In this document: positions 22,172 through 34,799 of the stretch, piece after piece
Position numbering within the stretch: the stretch's first letter is position 1
Layout: every line of letters starts with the position of its first letter
Source of the DNA: Utricularia gibba
Lineage: Eukaryota; Streptophyta; Magnoliopsida; Lamiales; Lentibulariaceae
Direction: 5' to 3'
Assembly: GCA_002189035.1 (NCBI GenBank)
Contig: CM007991.1
Location: 4,526,001 to 4,590,000 of the forward strand
Length of the DNA: 64,000 nucleotides
Position numbers and translations under genes: made by a program
The notes under the pieces: generated by a model
The model's database searches: none
Told to the model about the DNA's origin: nothing
What the model saw: only the letters and a program-made list of their open reading frames with translations

Positions 22172-25100
22172 TTAGTCATCAAGTCGTTGTATTTCGCCCA
22201 TCAGGATTCGATTGCTAGAGACCTTGAAGCCGAGAAGAGCGGGATCGATATGCCTTCCCTTCTTCCCCTTCTTCTTGTTGCTTCTTGCAACAGCATCTGA
22301 TGCTTCGGCTGGGACACGACTGTTTTCTTGCGGGTTCGCCTTCTTCGAACTGCTTCGAAGCATCTCACTGAAGGACGTCTCTAATACATCCGCATCATTG
22401 CACGATGATGCTCCTCGGAGCTGGCCATCGTTTCTAACCGACGCATCCGAATTTCCTGTTGGGAGGAGGTAGAAATATCAGCAAGGTGTTTGATTCAAGG
22501 GAAAAGTGAAGCAAAATCACATCATACCATCGGTAACTGACACAACTGAGGGGCTTCCTCTTACAACAGGATCAGGAGTAAACTCCGATAGTCCTTCTGT
22601 GGAGGATGCAGCCCGGGGGCAGGTGGGCGTCTCAGCAAAACATTCTCAGGGACTCTCGAAGTGGAATTTTTTAGCCTGATATTACAAAACATGCATTAGA
22701 GATGAATAAAAGAAGCTAGCACCAATAAGGGCTCCAGATCAATGGAAACTTCACCTAGAATAACCCAAACCTAGAAAAAAAACTAATGAGTTAAAAGAGA
22801 TAATTATATGCACTCAAAGCACGTCTAATGAAATTCAAAGGTGCTATTCCAAGAAAAAAAATAGCCATTGAGTTCCATGGACCTGTTTTTAAGGAATTCA
22901 CTTGAAATTAAATTCAGCCCAGACTCACCTTTCCATGGTAGCAATATCCATGTGTGAGTCCCCGAATCCAGGATTTGTGTCAAGTCCTGAGAATTGTAGA
23001 GAACATCCAATTCCTAAGTGCTATATTAGAGCAAATGCAGCAAGAGAATACGCCAAGAGTCACAGACATACCAGTAGAGCTAAATGACTGATGCATACGG
23101 AGGACATTGAGTCGTGTGTCTCCATCAGCAGATGGTCGGGCAGCTACCAGACCTTCGTGACTCTCTCGCATCATTCCCTGAAAAGCCATCACTATTACGT
23201 GCTATAATTTGGGTAACACTCTTTGAAATAATTTTATAAAGACCCCACCTCTGAGATATCATCTGTGCCAGGAATGAACGCTTCTCCTTCATCTAATGCC
23301 CCAACTTTGTTTTTGAACAGCAATCTGGAAGTTTCCCTAACACTTGTGCCATCAAAGAATCGAATTTGAGGTTGTCCACCAGATTCAGAAACATATGACT
23401 TAATTCCGCCGTGATCATAACCCTTTTCAGAAAGAACATCAATAGATTGATCTGACATTATCGCACATTGATGAAATCCCGAAGCAGACCTTCGCTCTTG
23501 AGGCATCCGGCATGCATCCTCAAAATGCCCACTTGATGCATGGCCGCCAGATTTCTGCTGCAACAGTTCCATCAGCAAACGCTTTGAACTATCATCATTA
23601 TCAGCTAACATCCACAAATTAGGGTCTTCGTTAATGCGTTTTGCTGCTAATTCCCGTCTTGAATCCAGCCACTCATTTGACGGATGAGCATTTCTGTCAG
23701 ACCAACTGGCTTCTACAATTTCCGCAGGTGAAGAATGGAATCGGTTTTGTGATAATAGATTTTTGGTATGCAGCGGGTAAGCACCAGCCTCACCAGACGA
23801 GCACAACCAAGCAAGCTGGTCCTGCATTTCTAAACCTTGAGAGTGACTCAACATTTCCCGGGTTAGACCAGTAGACTCAGGAAGTGAGAGTGAGCGTTCA
23901 AAATGTGGTACTGCCGCATCATAAAGACTATGCTGAAATCTGTCTTGTGCTGGAAGATTGTTCTCTAGATCCTTGGTATGCTCCTTCACACCTGGAGAAT
24001 TTCGGGAAGAGAACTCCATACGGCCAAAAGCAGATGGCGTTCTTAGAAAGTCATCACGGTTCCTGTGAAATTGACTAGCCTCATCAATCGGCCAGCCTGC
24101 ATTGATTTGCCTTCCATCTTCCATTTCTAGCCGCTGCCTCAGTCCAAAAGGCAACTGCCTACCATGCAACTGATCTTGCTGATTAGCATGATGATCCAGG
24201 GCATGCATCTGCCCATGCCTCTCGTGCAGTATGAGATCCACTAAGTCGGTTTGATTCCCCTGGCGGGCCCATTGACCATATTTTGATTGCATAATCTGCT
24301 GAAAGCCTGATTCAAGATGCCTTGAAGAAAAATGGGAACTCAGCTGTAAATCATTAAGGATTTGCTGCTGCTTTAGCAAAGTCAGTTCGAATTCAGAATT
24401 AAATCTCAGCACATCCACATCATGCTGCCCGTGTCCAGGTTCATGCATTTGATCAAACATAAATTGTCTGGAGTGAGACTTCTGCTGTTTCAACAGCATT
24501 TTCTGTTCATGGAACTGCTGCTGTTGTTGAAGTTGCAGCTGCCTCTGCTGCTGCAACTGTAGGGCCAACATATGCATTGCATCTTGTCCTGCCTGGTTTG
24601 AAAGTGCATTGTGGCTCATCTTTATTCCATCATTCATGTACGCATTATTAGGCAGCATCATATCCTGCTGCTGCAGATACTGAGGCAACATCTTCTCAGA
24701 TGAACTGGGATGCTTACGCTCTGCATTCATCCTTGCAGAATGGCTAGTGTCTAAAACTCCCTGATGGAAGTTGGAATCAGAATACATATTACCACCAGAA
24801 ACACCATTCCACGAATCAGAGGACGAATTCAAATCCTTTCTCATCCCAACCGAAGCAAACCTTCCAGAAAGAGGATCCATAAGCTTCCCTGTATCTCCTT
24901 TCAAATGAGGTGCTGGATCATTCTTTGAGTATGTATTTTCCAGTTCAGACCACAACAAATGCAGGGACTTACGATCCATCTGGTTTTCCGTGCCATGTTC
25001 AATTAGTTCATTAGGAGGATAGAATTGGTTGCTAGAATTTGTAACAGGGTTAACATAACCTAATGGCATCATCCCCACAGCACCGCCACTACTTCCAGGT

Positions 25101-28100
25101 CTCCCAGAAAACAATGTTTCTGCATAAAAAAAAACATGCACAAAAAATTCAATGACAGTTTGAATGGAAAAACCATGTGTAAAGTACAAGAATCCAACCT
25201 TCATTATGCCCTCCGAAGTAATTAACACTTTCACCATGAGAGATCAAGTTTTGTGACTGATTACGTCCATGTTCATAAATCTTTGAGTCAGCAAATTGTG
25301 CAGAAATAAGGTCTAAATCAGGATGCTGCCAATGAGAGCTATCATTAGCAGAATTCAAAGCAGGATTAGAAACAAGAACGCCAGGTTGTCCACATGTTTC
25401 TCGTACACCTTCCACAAAAGGTGGCAAGTTTTCTGGAGCACTATCCAAAGAAGTTATAGTACCATAAGTCTGTAACTTCAAATGAGGCATAACATCTCCC
25501 AATTCAAAGAATGGCGAATTAACAGGGGCACCTTCCAAACGAACAGGAAGATCAGTCCCAAAGAAACCTTGCTCAAACCACGATAAGATATCCTCACCAA
25601 GAAATGGCCCCTGAATTTCTCCCTGAGGATCACGATAAAACAAACTTAATTCTTCTGGGGGCACTCCTCTTTCAAGCTGAGGTACGCTGATTAAGTGTCC
25701 CATATCTTGCAGTTTGCGATTCCGATACTGCTCAGAGGTTGCAGAAAAAGAAGCGTTTGATTCCTCTAGAATTTTATCACTAGTTTCAACTTGTAAAGCC
25801 AAGTCTTTAGTATCAGGTAAAGAAATCTGTTTAGCAGAATCGATTGCCTTTGGCAATGCATCAGCAGACTCAGCACTACTTGGATCCTTGAGGCTGGCGA
25901 TTGCCACCTTACAAACATCATATGGTCCTACAACATCAACTGTCTTTTCTGAAATATGGTTAAAGAAAAATCTTTAGATTACCAGAATATCCGAGTACAA
26001 AACAATGCAGCTGACGTTACCTATTTCAGAGATATTACTGCAGGAATTATCTTCACCACTGACTTCGCACGTATATGTTAAGGACTTTTGAAAGCCCCTT
26101 TGCATCTCAGCAGTGATATCTGCCGAAAAGATACTCTGCCTCCCATTGAAAAATTCAGAATCTCCGAAGTCTGGGTAATCAAGGAGAGATAGGTAGGAAC
26201 ATTTTTATGTAATCACTGAAGAGATAATAATTGCAAAGAAAATATACAGATGACTTGATTAATCCTGTCATACCTGAAGTATCATTATTTGATCTGCCTT
26301 TTTTGAATGAGCTGTAAGAAGCCCCACTACTAGTTATTTGGCCGATCCAAATGTCACTCAGGATGCCCTGAAACGGAAAAGATCCTAGAAGTGAAGTTTA
26401 AAGATTTCAAAGATGATCCACATATTCATGTCTATAAGTAGGCCAGCATAGCACGAGAATATAAGCTTCATAAATCTCACCTGCTGCTCAGAATCAGGGG
26501 CAATGAATGCTAAGGGTTCAGTGGCAATTCTTTGAGTATAAGGGGGCGCTTCTTCCATGTTGTCTGGTATGTTTGCAAGCAACGGATCCAATTTCTTCCT
26601 ACGATATATATCAAGCAATTTGCCTCTTGGATAAACATATGTTCCAAAAGAAAAATTTTGCTTTCCAGGAACATTACCACCCATGTCATATTGACCAACA
26701 CCCACTGCACCCACAGTATTTCCAAAAATGGAAGTGGCTGACCTGCCTCGCCCCCACTAAAACCCACATCTGAGGCCTCCTCCGCACGTCCCCTTTCAAT
26801 TCCAAACCCTGGTGCAGCACGATGACACCCTGGAGCACCAGGGTTTCCCTCCAACCTGTGGCGCAGCCTCCATTTGTCACGAGATTCAGAATCGCGTTCA
26901 GGAATGGATTTAACATATGAAATCGATGACTGAAGTTCACCCTGAGTCTCTTCCTTCTCCATATCAGCTTTTTTTTCCACTCGAGTATCCTTTTCCTTGT
27001 CATTAGGACCCCATCTTGCAGACCATTTATTATCACGCCGAGTGTCAGAATTGCGATTTCCAGCATCATGCCAACGTTCAGAAGCAACCAAAGACTTCTC
27101 ATTTGCTTCTTTGCCACTAGCGTTATCATTACGTCTATCCATTTTTCGGCGGTCTCTTCGACCAAGCAATCCAGTTTCCCTTTCCTCTTCACGCCACCTG
27201 CGACCAGCATCCAATTCAGAAGCCTTTCTCCAATCCCTTTTTTCCGCATGTGTATCTGAGCGCCAGATATCCTTCTGGTTCAAGTCAGAAGCACCCCCAA
27301 GTGAAAGAGAACTGGGACCACGAATTTCCTATTTAAAAACACAAAGATAGCCAGGAAGTACACAGGATAATCAGGAACAAAGCACAGCACAGAGAGTGAT
27401 ATTAAAGAAGCGAGATATGCTAAACCACTTCAGAGACCCAGGGATCCTCAGAACTCAGCGGAGGGAGTCTCTCAGATGAACAGTGTCACTGCTTACCATT
27501 TTAGGTTCATTTGGCCTTGCGTACAACCACTGTGGAGACAAGGGGATGTTTTCGGATGCAGCTTGATCTAAAGCAACATGGTGTAAGAATAAGGGAAACA
27601 GACAAGCAATCTGAGAAGAGTAAGAGAGATCCTTCATTCACAAAACATGATAGAAAGGAAAGATCCAGTCACCTTTGGCCTCCTCGATTATACCTCCCAA
27701 ACCCCTATCCTCATCAACTCCTTCATTGCAGACATAAAAAACATAAGAAAATAAAAGAAAAACAGTAAGGAAACATCAAGCTGGAAACACATTCAACCAT
27801 AATGCCTAGCAATAATGAAAGGTAACCCCAAAATTAAAGTGAAACCAACTTCAGCGATGAAATGAAACACGTTCAATACTTCAGGAAAACGGATTGCAAA
27901 AGTAACACAATTTGAAAATAACAATATGAAGTTGAGAATCTGAATTGGGACCTACAACCACAGAAAGGCAACAACGCAAAGTCAGATTGATATATCCATT
28001 CACAGAATCGTGTCCAGACAATCCCAAAATCAGAGAAAAAACACCAAGAAAATGCTAAAAACCTGAAACATAGATTTACCATTCGGATTCCACGACTGAT

Positions 28101-28155
28101 CAGAATGCTTGGATTCGATGAGAACCTCCGGAAGATCCAGCTTACTCTCCGCCAT
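22172..28155 (-). CDS. GYF-domain protein (At1g24300/EXA1-type translational regulator), 12 exons, two 1-nt frame breaks
   Basis: Exons, 5' to 3': 28155-28080, 27720-27673, 27567-27497, 27328-26481, 26367-26274, 26170-26021, 25948-25199, 25119-23249, 23177-23072, 22986-22929, 22675-22528, 22455-22172. All have GT-AG borders, and the model predicts about 1,501 aa. Near residue 298 is YPRGKLL, the canonical eIF4E-binding motif YxxxxL-phi. The GYF domain (about 530-585; [12 protein letters not shown]...[15 protein letters not shown]) binds Pro-rich ligands. A Gln-rich tract lies in exon 8 (24,480-24,690). The C-terminus [16 protein letters not shown]...MGEIQRLDD is typical of the plant family. 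Related Arabidopsis proteins repress translation with eIF4E-family partners and affect immunity and potexvirus infection. Exons 4 and 11 each lack one base, in runs of G and C; all other phases fit. Sequencing error or a recent pseudogene would both explain this. Confidence 0.88.
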
Positions 28156-29578
28156 CACAGAAAGTTGGTATTCCACAAAGAAAATTCACACGAACGAACG
28201 CACCACCACACGGACTCCGATAGGGTCGATGTAACCAAAAAGTTAAATCGGGGGCCGGAAACCCGATTTCAAGAGAAGAAGATTGAACAGATGGAAGGCG
28301 CCAGAGGGTTAGGGAGTGCGAGAGAATTATTTTTGCTGGAATTGAGGGTGAGGGTTTGGGTGGTCAGAAGAGCGAAATCGACATCATCGACCACTTCGAT
28401 TCCGCATCATATTTTCAAGCGCGGGTCCTCGCATTTCTCGCAATTTTCATTTCCTTACATGACCCGGCCGCCTCATGGATTCAGATCCGCTCCTCTGGCC
28501 CGGGCCCAACCGATTGGACCGACCACTTTTCAGACGCAGTGCTGTTGAATTAGGGTATGTTTAGAATTATTGACTCAGTTTCCATAAGCTGAAAAGAGGT
28601 GACGTGAGTTTAATATTTGTGGGTGTGCCCATGAGGAAATTTCCAGACAAGCGCAAGCACGAAACCGAATGTCCGGAGGAGCCGAGGCTGCACACTTCAA
28701 TTAATATTCAGGCGTCATAGGAGAAATAAACTAAGAATGTAAGAATGTGTTTGGTAAAAAATATAAATAGGGACAATTAAAGGGCTTTTACTTGTGTTTT
28801 AAAATTTTATTGCTAAAATACCTGCATTTTATGTCATCGGATTCCGGCAAATCATCTAGACCCGTTTCCGTCGACGCGCCACCCTCGGGAGCGCCCACAA
28901 GTGAAGAACGGGAGCATCGTGATGGCTCGGAAACCCATGAAAGTCTAACAACCAACCAGGAAACGAATTCTTACAAATTTGTAATAAGCTCATATGTCGC
29001 TGCTGTAAAATATATTACATTATTTTTTAATTTCTATAAAATTTCTATTTTTGAATCTAAATCGAAATTTGAAATTTTCCAAATTTATAATATATATATG
29101 AATAGAATTAAAAAAATCGTGAAATTGAATAATAATATTTTTTTAAATTTTTTTGGTAATAAAATATTTGATTGAAAATAAAAAGAAAAAATGTGGTTAA
29201 ACCATAGGTATTTTGATGAGTCAAGGCATTTTAGAAAATAATTTTTCTTATAAAGGTCATACAAAATTTTTTTGGATAATTAAATAGAAAAACGAAAACA
29301 TTATATTTGATAGATGAAATAAATTATATTTCAGATAATTTATACTATGAATATGAAATAAAATAATGAGAATTGAATGATTAGTATAAAATTATATTGT
29401 TATATAGCCTATCTTCATATATTTCATTTTATTCTAATTATAATTTATCTATGTAATAAATACAATGTAAATAGAATTAAAAGGATGAGAAAATGTTTTG
29501 ATAGGAAATCAAGAGTACCAATTTTATCGGAATCGGTAGTAGAGTAGGGCACTGAACATTAAAAAAACGGAAGGGATA
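28156..29578. other. Intergenic: GYF gene promoter side and EXO70 3' side
   Basis: The first 400 bp are GC-richer and should hold the 5' UTR and promoter of the minus-strand GYF gene. Several open frames there are unsupported. From 29,000 onward the DNA is AT-rich and featureless. Confidence 0.5.
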
Positions 29579-31441
29579 CTATTTTCTCCTACCCATAGAA
29601 TTCATATTTCCTTCAAATAGCTCTTCGATCAACGCCTCAATATCCTCAGGCTGGTACTTGATGTACTTATCCATGTGCTTGCTGCTCTCGAAATATTGAC
29701 GGAACCGCCCCACGAAGGATCGATACGCCGGCACCAGCACCGAGGATATCGAGATTCTTAGCTCCGATTGCAGCTGCACGTCGCTTACAACCCACGCACT
29801 CTGTGTCCGGTGGATCTCTTCCAAGGTGGTTGTAAAAACCTTGAACCTTTCTTTCAGCAGCGCCTTGTTAATCCTGCCATTCACAATCAGCCCGTCGTGA
29901 TTCAACCATGGCAACACTCTGTTCCACGTTTCGCGTTGATAATTCTTGTGGTACTGCCGCACCACTGCAGACCGCCGCCGGCACCACGTGTCACCCATCA
30001 CCTCCCGGATCTCGGAAGAGCCCTTCACCTTCTGGAGGATATATCTACCGTTGTTCATCAAGAAGACGTTCTGCAGAGATGGGTCACGGTAGAGTTTCGA
30101 TTTCCTCTCCAGATTTCCGTCCAAAAGGTCCATTACTGCCATCACCTGAATGGAAAACGGCGTCATCTGCTCCACCGTCTCCAAGTTGTGGGGGCTCTCG
30201 CTTTCTTTAAACATGTCATGGGAGGAGAGATTCATGGCAGTATGTGCTTGGGAGTTCGCGGTTTCGGATCTCCCACCGAAGATTTTCTCCAGGGACACTT
30301 TGTACTCACACGCATATTTCAGGTAGTTCATCACATATCGGGTGAGAGGGTGTACGGCACCGCCGGGAACACAAGTTCTCCCGGCATCATGCTTGATGGA
30401 GTTTTCCAGCTCGGTGAATATACACGCTGCGCATTCGCCTATGCGGTCGCCGCCGTCAATTACCTCTCTCATCAATTCCTTGCTGCCAGATTCCCCATCG
30501 ATTGCCTGCATCAAATTCTGAAGTGCTTCGTACATGTCCAGGAATTTGAAAAGCTTTTCCGCCGATCGCCTAGTCATTGTCGTGGCCTCGACAAAATCGA
30601 GAAGTTGAATCACTACCAAACGAAACAGGCTGTTAAGTAAACTCCCTTTAACCTCCGGACACGTTACGAAAATCAATTCCCCAAGTCTTTTCTCTGCCGG
30701 GAAAATGATCTCAGAGCAAATTTTGACCGCGTTCAACCACCGTGAAATCTCAGTTTCCTGTTGTTCCCATTGCATTTTTGCAACATCGTCCATGCTCGGT
30801 GCCACATCAAACTCCATTTTCGTTAATTGATTTTTGATCGCGTTCCGTCGCACAATATAATACACCTGTGAGCACTCAGATTCATACCCCGCAGAAATCA
30901 TCGTCGATGCAATTTCCCTCATCTTCTCCACCACCTGGGGGGAGTATGATGCGTAATTCTTCAATTCGCACATCGATGAATCCTCCGTTGAAGAAATACT
31001 CCCACCAGTTCCACCGTACAACGAATCACATTTTGAATCTTCCATTAACGATTGAAACTCCTCTTCCAGAACTACCATCGCACGCTGCAACGCGACGCTC
31101 GTTTGATTCAAAGCCGATGTGATGGCCAAATTATCAGGAAACTGGCTCAAAGCATTGGCGAGTTTAGATATCCGCACCGTGAAAGCCATGAATCGTTCAT
31201 TTGATCCGCCATCGCGATTATACCTGTCAATCTTCTTCTCCATGATTCTAGTAAACGAGGCGAGGAAATCAGGAACCTCGGCAATCCCCGATGACTTGTC
31301 ATCAACGGCAGAGAGTACGTCAATGAAATTATCAACATTTTCCAAAATGTCAGATTCCGATGAGTCTTGGCTGCAATTGTTGTTGTTGGATGTCCGTACG
31401 AGCATCAAGGTTTGACCGCTAGGAAAACTGTTTCTTTCCAT
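29579..31441 (-). CDS. EXO70 exocyst subunit, single exon
   Basis: An uninterrupted 620-codon frame without introns, as is usual for land-plant EXO70 genes outside the EXO70A clade. EXO70 proteins tether secretory vesicles at the plasma membrane as part of the eight-subunit exocyst. The N-terminal 230 residues are the predicted coiled-coil/helical region (ALNQTSVALQRAMVVLEEEFQSL near 110-135 is characteristic). The Exo70 fold follows, including AVMDLLDGNLERKSKLY, the GSSEIREVMGDTW block, and a C-terminal basic region (KYIKYQPEDIEALIEELFEG) that contacts phosphoinositides in homologues. The length is normal and no defects are seen. I cannot separate the B, E and H subclades with confidence. 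A long antisense frame (29,768-30,640) is a shadow. A Tourist-like MITE lies 252 bp upstream of the start codon. Confidence 0.9.
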   Translation of the reverse strand: MERNSFPSGQTLMLVRTSNNNNCSQDSSESDILENVDNFIDVLSAVDDKSSGIAEVPDFLASFTRIMEKKIDRYNRDGGSNERFMAFTVRISKLANALSQFPDNLAITSALNQTSVALQRAMVVLEEEFQSLMEDSKCDSLYGGTGGSISSTEDSSMCELKNYASYSPQVVEKMREIASTMISAGYESECSQVYYIVRRNAIKNQLTKMEFDVAPSMDDVAKMQWEQQETEISRWLNAVKICSEIIFPAEKRLGELIFVTCPEVKGSLLNSLFRLVVIQLLDFVEATTMTRRSAEKLFKFLDMYEALQNLMQAIDGESGSKELMREVIDGGDRIGECAACIFTELENSIKHDAGRTCVPGGAVHPLTRYVMNYLKYACEYKVSLEKIFGGRSETANSQAHTAMNLSSHDMFKESESPHNLETVEQMTPFSIQVMAVMDLLDGNLERKSKLYRDPSLQNVFLMNNGRYILQKVKGSSEIREVMGDTWCRRRSAVVRQYHKNYQRETWNRVLPWLNHDGLIVNGRINKALLKERFKVFTTTLEEIHRTQSAWVVSDVQLQSELRISISSVLVPAYRSFVGRFRQYFESSKHMDKYIKYQPEDIEALIEELFEGNMNSMGRRK

Positions 31442-31692
31442 GCCTATCTTTTTTTGGAATGCTAAACATAAAAAAACGATTACAAAAATATTTTGAGACC
31501 AATACGGAATGAAAATTGGTCATGGTTTCATTGGTTGTGAATCAATGTTGACCAGTTTAGATGAGCGGTAATTAGTATTTTTAAATAGAATTATGGGAAA
31601 AATAATAATTTATTTATTTGTATCCAATTTAGGTGGTCAAGAATTACAGAGAAATTGCTGGAAGTGAACTGGTTCTGCTTTTCCATGAATAA

Positions 31693-32300
31693 GGCCTCGT
31701 TTGGAAACCACTTATATTCTACCAAAATCAATTTTATTTTCATAGAATTGATTATATCTTCCAAAATATGTAATTGATTCTATTCTATGAAAATTAATTT
31801 TTGAGAATCAATTCAATTTTCACAGAAGTATGGATGCATAGCTTCTCTTAAAAAATTATTTTTTCAGAATTGATTTGAAAAATAAATTTACTATTATATC
31901 CATTTATTAATAGACAATTACAAATAATATCATTTTTAAAATAAATACTAATTCATATTTTTTAAAAAAATTATTCTAATTATGTGGTTTAGTGTTTTAT
32001 AAATTTTCAATTAATAATACAAGAATCATTTATTTAAAAAATTATAAATAGTTTGATAAATATTGATGGTATATAATATATTTTATTTAAATAAATTTAT
32101 AAAATATTACTATTAGCAAATATGGGTAAATATGTAATTTAGTTATAAAAATCACTTCTTATTTTTTTCATTCCAAACATTAATCAATTTTATAATAATC
32201 ATTCTCAAAAAACATTTTCCAAATATATATCAATTCTCATTTTATTAGAATTTTCAATTCTATTAAAATCAATTCTAGAGTGATTTTTGCAAACACTGCC
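31693..32300. mobile_element. Tourist-like (PIF/Harbinger) MITE, 608 bp, TSD TAA
   Basis: Ends are GGCCTCGTTTGGAAA on the left and, read on the other strand, GGCAGTGTTTGCAAA on the right: imperfect terminal inverted repeats of the GGSCNNGTTTG type. A 3-bp TAA flanks both sides (31,690-31,692 and 32,301-32,303). The interior is AT-rich with repeated AATCAATT and AATTGATT motifs and no ORF. It lies in the EXO70 upstream region. Confidence 0.7.
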
Positions 32301-32303
32301 TAA

Positions 32304-33480
32304 GTAATCAATCGGATGGTGAAGGCGTGGCTTGCAGCCGTTCGAGAGGAAACCCCTACCGTCGATTAAATGGGAGCTTGGTCCTGAGTGCACCATCTCA
32401 AACTCTAATAGGAAAATGACAAACACCTTGCAGCAGACCACGAAAAATTAAGTTTACTAATATTAGTCAATAATTATATTATATTAATAACATTACACGC
32501 TATTATTAGTGACGTCTTGCATCTCATAAATGACTTGCATCATCAATCATGAGGCTTTGAAAATATATGTCATCATTGATGGTGCTTAGGGAGTACATAT
32601 AGCAGAGCACCATCATTGATGACACTTTAGGAAGTGATGCAATAGAACAACATCAATGATGATACCTTGAAGCATGGCACCATCTATGCTGCTGCCTCCT
32701 TGTATGCACCTATACTCTCTATCCTATAGATATGCTACATGTTCGTAAATTTTTATAGAGAAATTTTTTTGATTACAAGGGTGAACTCACGAAGTTTCTA
32801 TATATTTACATTTATATTGGCATGACTTATGTATGACAATATGAAATTTTTTGACACCACACCTCCAATTTAAATTGTTATAATTCATACACAATCATGC
32901 ATCAATATGTTATTACAATTGTTGCGGGTGAAAATCAGCGTTCAGAGAGAGGGCCGATTTTCAGTTTATGGGTACTGCAGGATGTGTCGAATCCATGTAT
33001 GGTTTAAGTGTTTTACTTAGTGTGGTTTACCGAAATGAAGAGAGACAAAGGTTTTTTTACGTGGAAATCATCGCAGAACGGAAAAACCACGGTGCTGTCG
33101 GAGCTCATCAGAAAAATGGTTTTCACTAGACGGAAGTGAGGGAAAAATACAGGTTGGAGGGGGAGAGTCGAACTCTTTTCTCTTCATACTTTCTACTACT
33201 TATAAGAGTGGTCGATCTCACCGAATCTTGAATTCTGTAGATGTCGATTGCTTTCTTTGCCTATACTGTGATCCTACTTTTTAGATGATCGCCGCTTGCT
33301 CTGCTGTAATTCGATCACTTTTCAAACTGTGCAATACGGCCGCTACTGTCAAATTTATGACACATTGGTCTATCAGTCAGCACTATCCCATCATAGTACT
33401 TTTTTGGTAGCTTAAGGTACATTATTAGTAAATTAAGTTATAAATAAATAAATAATAGCTGCAACTTTTAATTTTTTTAA
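32304..33480. other. Intergenic region
   Basis: No gene recognised. Around 32,520-32,690 the motif CATCA(T)TGATG and variants recur several times in both orientations, forming short imperfect inverted repeats. The 33,060-33,180 part resembles an LTR-type leader but shows no diagnostic end. Confidence 0.4.
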
Positions 33481-33490
33481 ATATATAGCA

Positions 33491-34245
33491 CGATGACTAC
33501 TAATCAAGTACAAGATATGAATGGGCTTCTTTTAGGAGCTCGACATCTTACTATTATAGCTTTGGCATAGGTATAATTTAAAATAAATTTATTATGATTT
33601 ATTGTTTTTAATACTAATGATATTATTTTCATCCTTTATAGTTAACATTTGCTAGGTGCAAACAATACTTTTCTGATCGATTAGCCAATGCACTTCGCAA
33701 AAAGGAATGTAATATCTTATATTCTGAGCAACCAAACAAACTTTTACAACGTTGGGATAGAGCCGTACCACACATTGTTGAGATTTATGACCCACGTAGG
33801 ATGGTTTTACATGTGACTACACGTAGCAAGAGACATCGGTGCCCTAAAACATATATCATTCAAATATGTGATAGAATTTGTGAGTGTAGAAAATGGAAAA
33901 ATTATAGAATTCCTTGTTCACATGCACATCAGGTATATTTAATTATTTAAATATCTTGTTATAAAAACTTTATTAACAATTCTCTTATTTTGAAATTCAG
34001 ACATGCAAAAAATTGGGGGTTCACCCTTATGATTATGTTGATCCAATATTCAAAATTAATAGGTAAATCTCTACTTATCAAGAACAATTTGTACCTTTAC
34101 GGCCAGAGAACCAGTGGGCTCCATCCCCAGTGAGACTTGCACATGATCCAAACAAAAAAAAATGTGGTCATCCTGGAGTTCAAAGGTCTACACTATTTCA
34201 AATGGGCTTTGATAGAGGAAGGAGAAGACAAACTTCTACAGAATG
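33491..34245 (+). pseudogene. Mutator-like (MULE) transposase C-terminal remnant
   Basis: Two exon-like parts match the C-terminus of plant MULE transposases. The first (33,642-33,932) reads FARCKQYFSDR...LLQRWDRAVPHIVEIYD and ends in the SWIM zinc finger CxCxxW...YRIPCSHA. The second (33,998-34,245) reads TCKKLGVHPYDYVDPIFKI...YQEQFVPLRPENQW, followed by a basic tail. A stop at 34,063-34,065 interrupts it. The catalytic DDE part is absent and no terminal inverted repeats were recognised. It is either an old truncated MULE or a domesticated fragment; the stop favours decay. Confidence 0.75.
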
Positions 34246-34768
34246 AGGCCATGAAAATATGACTCAGTAAATAAACAGATCTAGAAGTCCTCTGTAAATT
34301 CATCATAGAAGTATAGACACCTTATTATCAAGGTACAGAACCAAGTTTCCAACAACGATGATCATCAATGCAAGAGCCACCTCAAGGATGGAATTACGTA
34401 GGTGATATTGCAGGACTATCAACACAACCAACCCAAAGAAGATCGTTTTTGATAAACTTTTTCTTGGTTTGGAAAAAAATATTAGTGATTCTTTAAAGAG
34501 TTTGTATCTAAAAAAATTTATAAATAAAAATATTACCAATTCATTAATAATAAGCAATTCAATTCAATAAAAAAATATTTTAATATTTATTAGAGTTTTT
34601 TAGTAGTGAATATAGTTTAATAATTTTTAAAGTAAAAAAATATATATTAAAATATTAAGTGTAATTTATCTAAATATTAGAATTTGTTTTTAACATTTTG
34701 AAAAGTAAAACTTTCTAAAACAGGACGCACACAAGTCTCTCTTTTTTTCACTCAAAAAAAATGTTGAA

Positions 34769-34784
34769 CATGGCTCTGATACCA
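34769..34784 (-). other. Primer-binding-site relic of a minus-strand LTR element
   Basis: CATGGCTCTGATACCA is the exact reverse complement of the Copia-type PBS TGGTATCAGAGCCATG. It marks the border between an LTR (to its right, beginning ataaaattgtcacac) and an internal region (to its left) in minus orientation. No coding remnants are recognisable nearby. Confidence 0.5.
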
Positions 34785-34799
34785 ATAAAATTGTCACAC

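Noticed and set aside
29768-30640. 290-codon plus-strand open frame
   Set aside because: Antisense to the EXO70 coding sequence; no domain and explained by codon composition.
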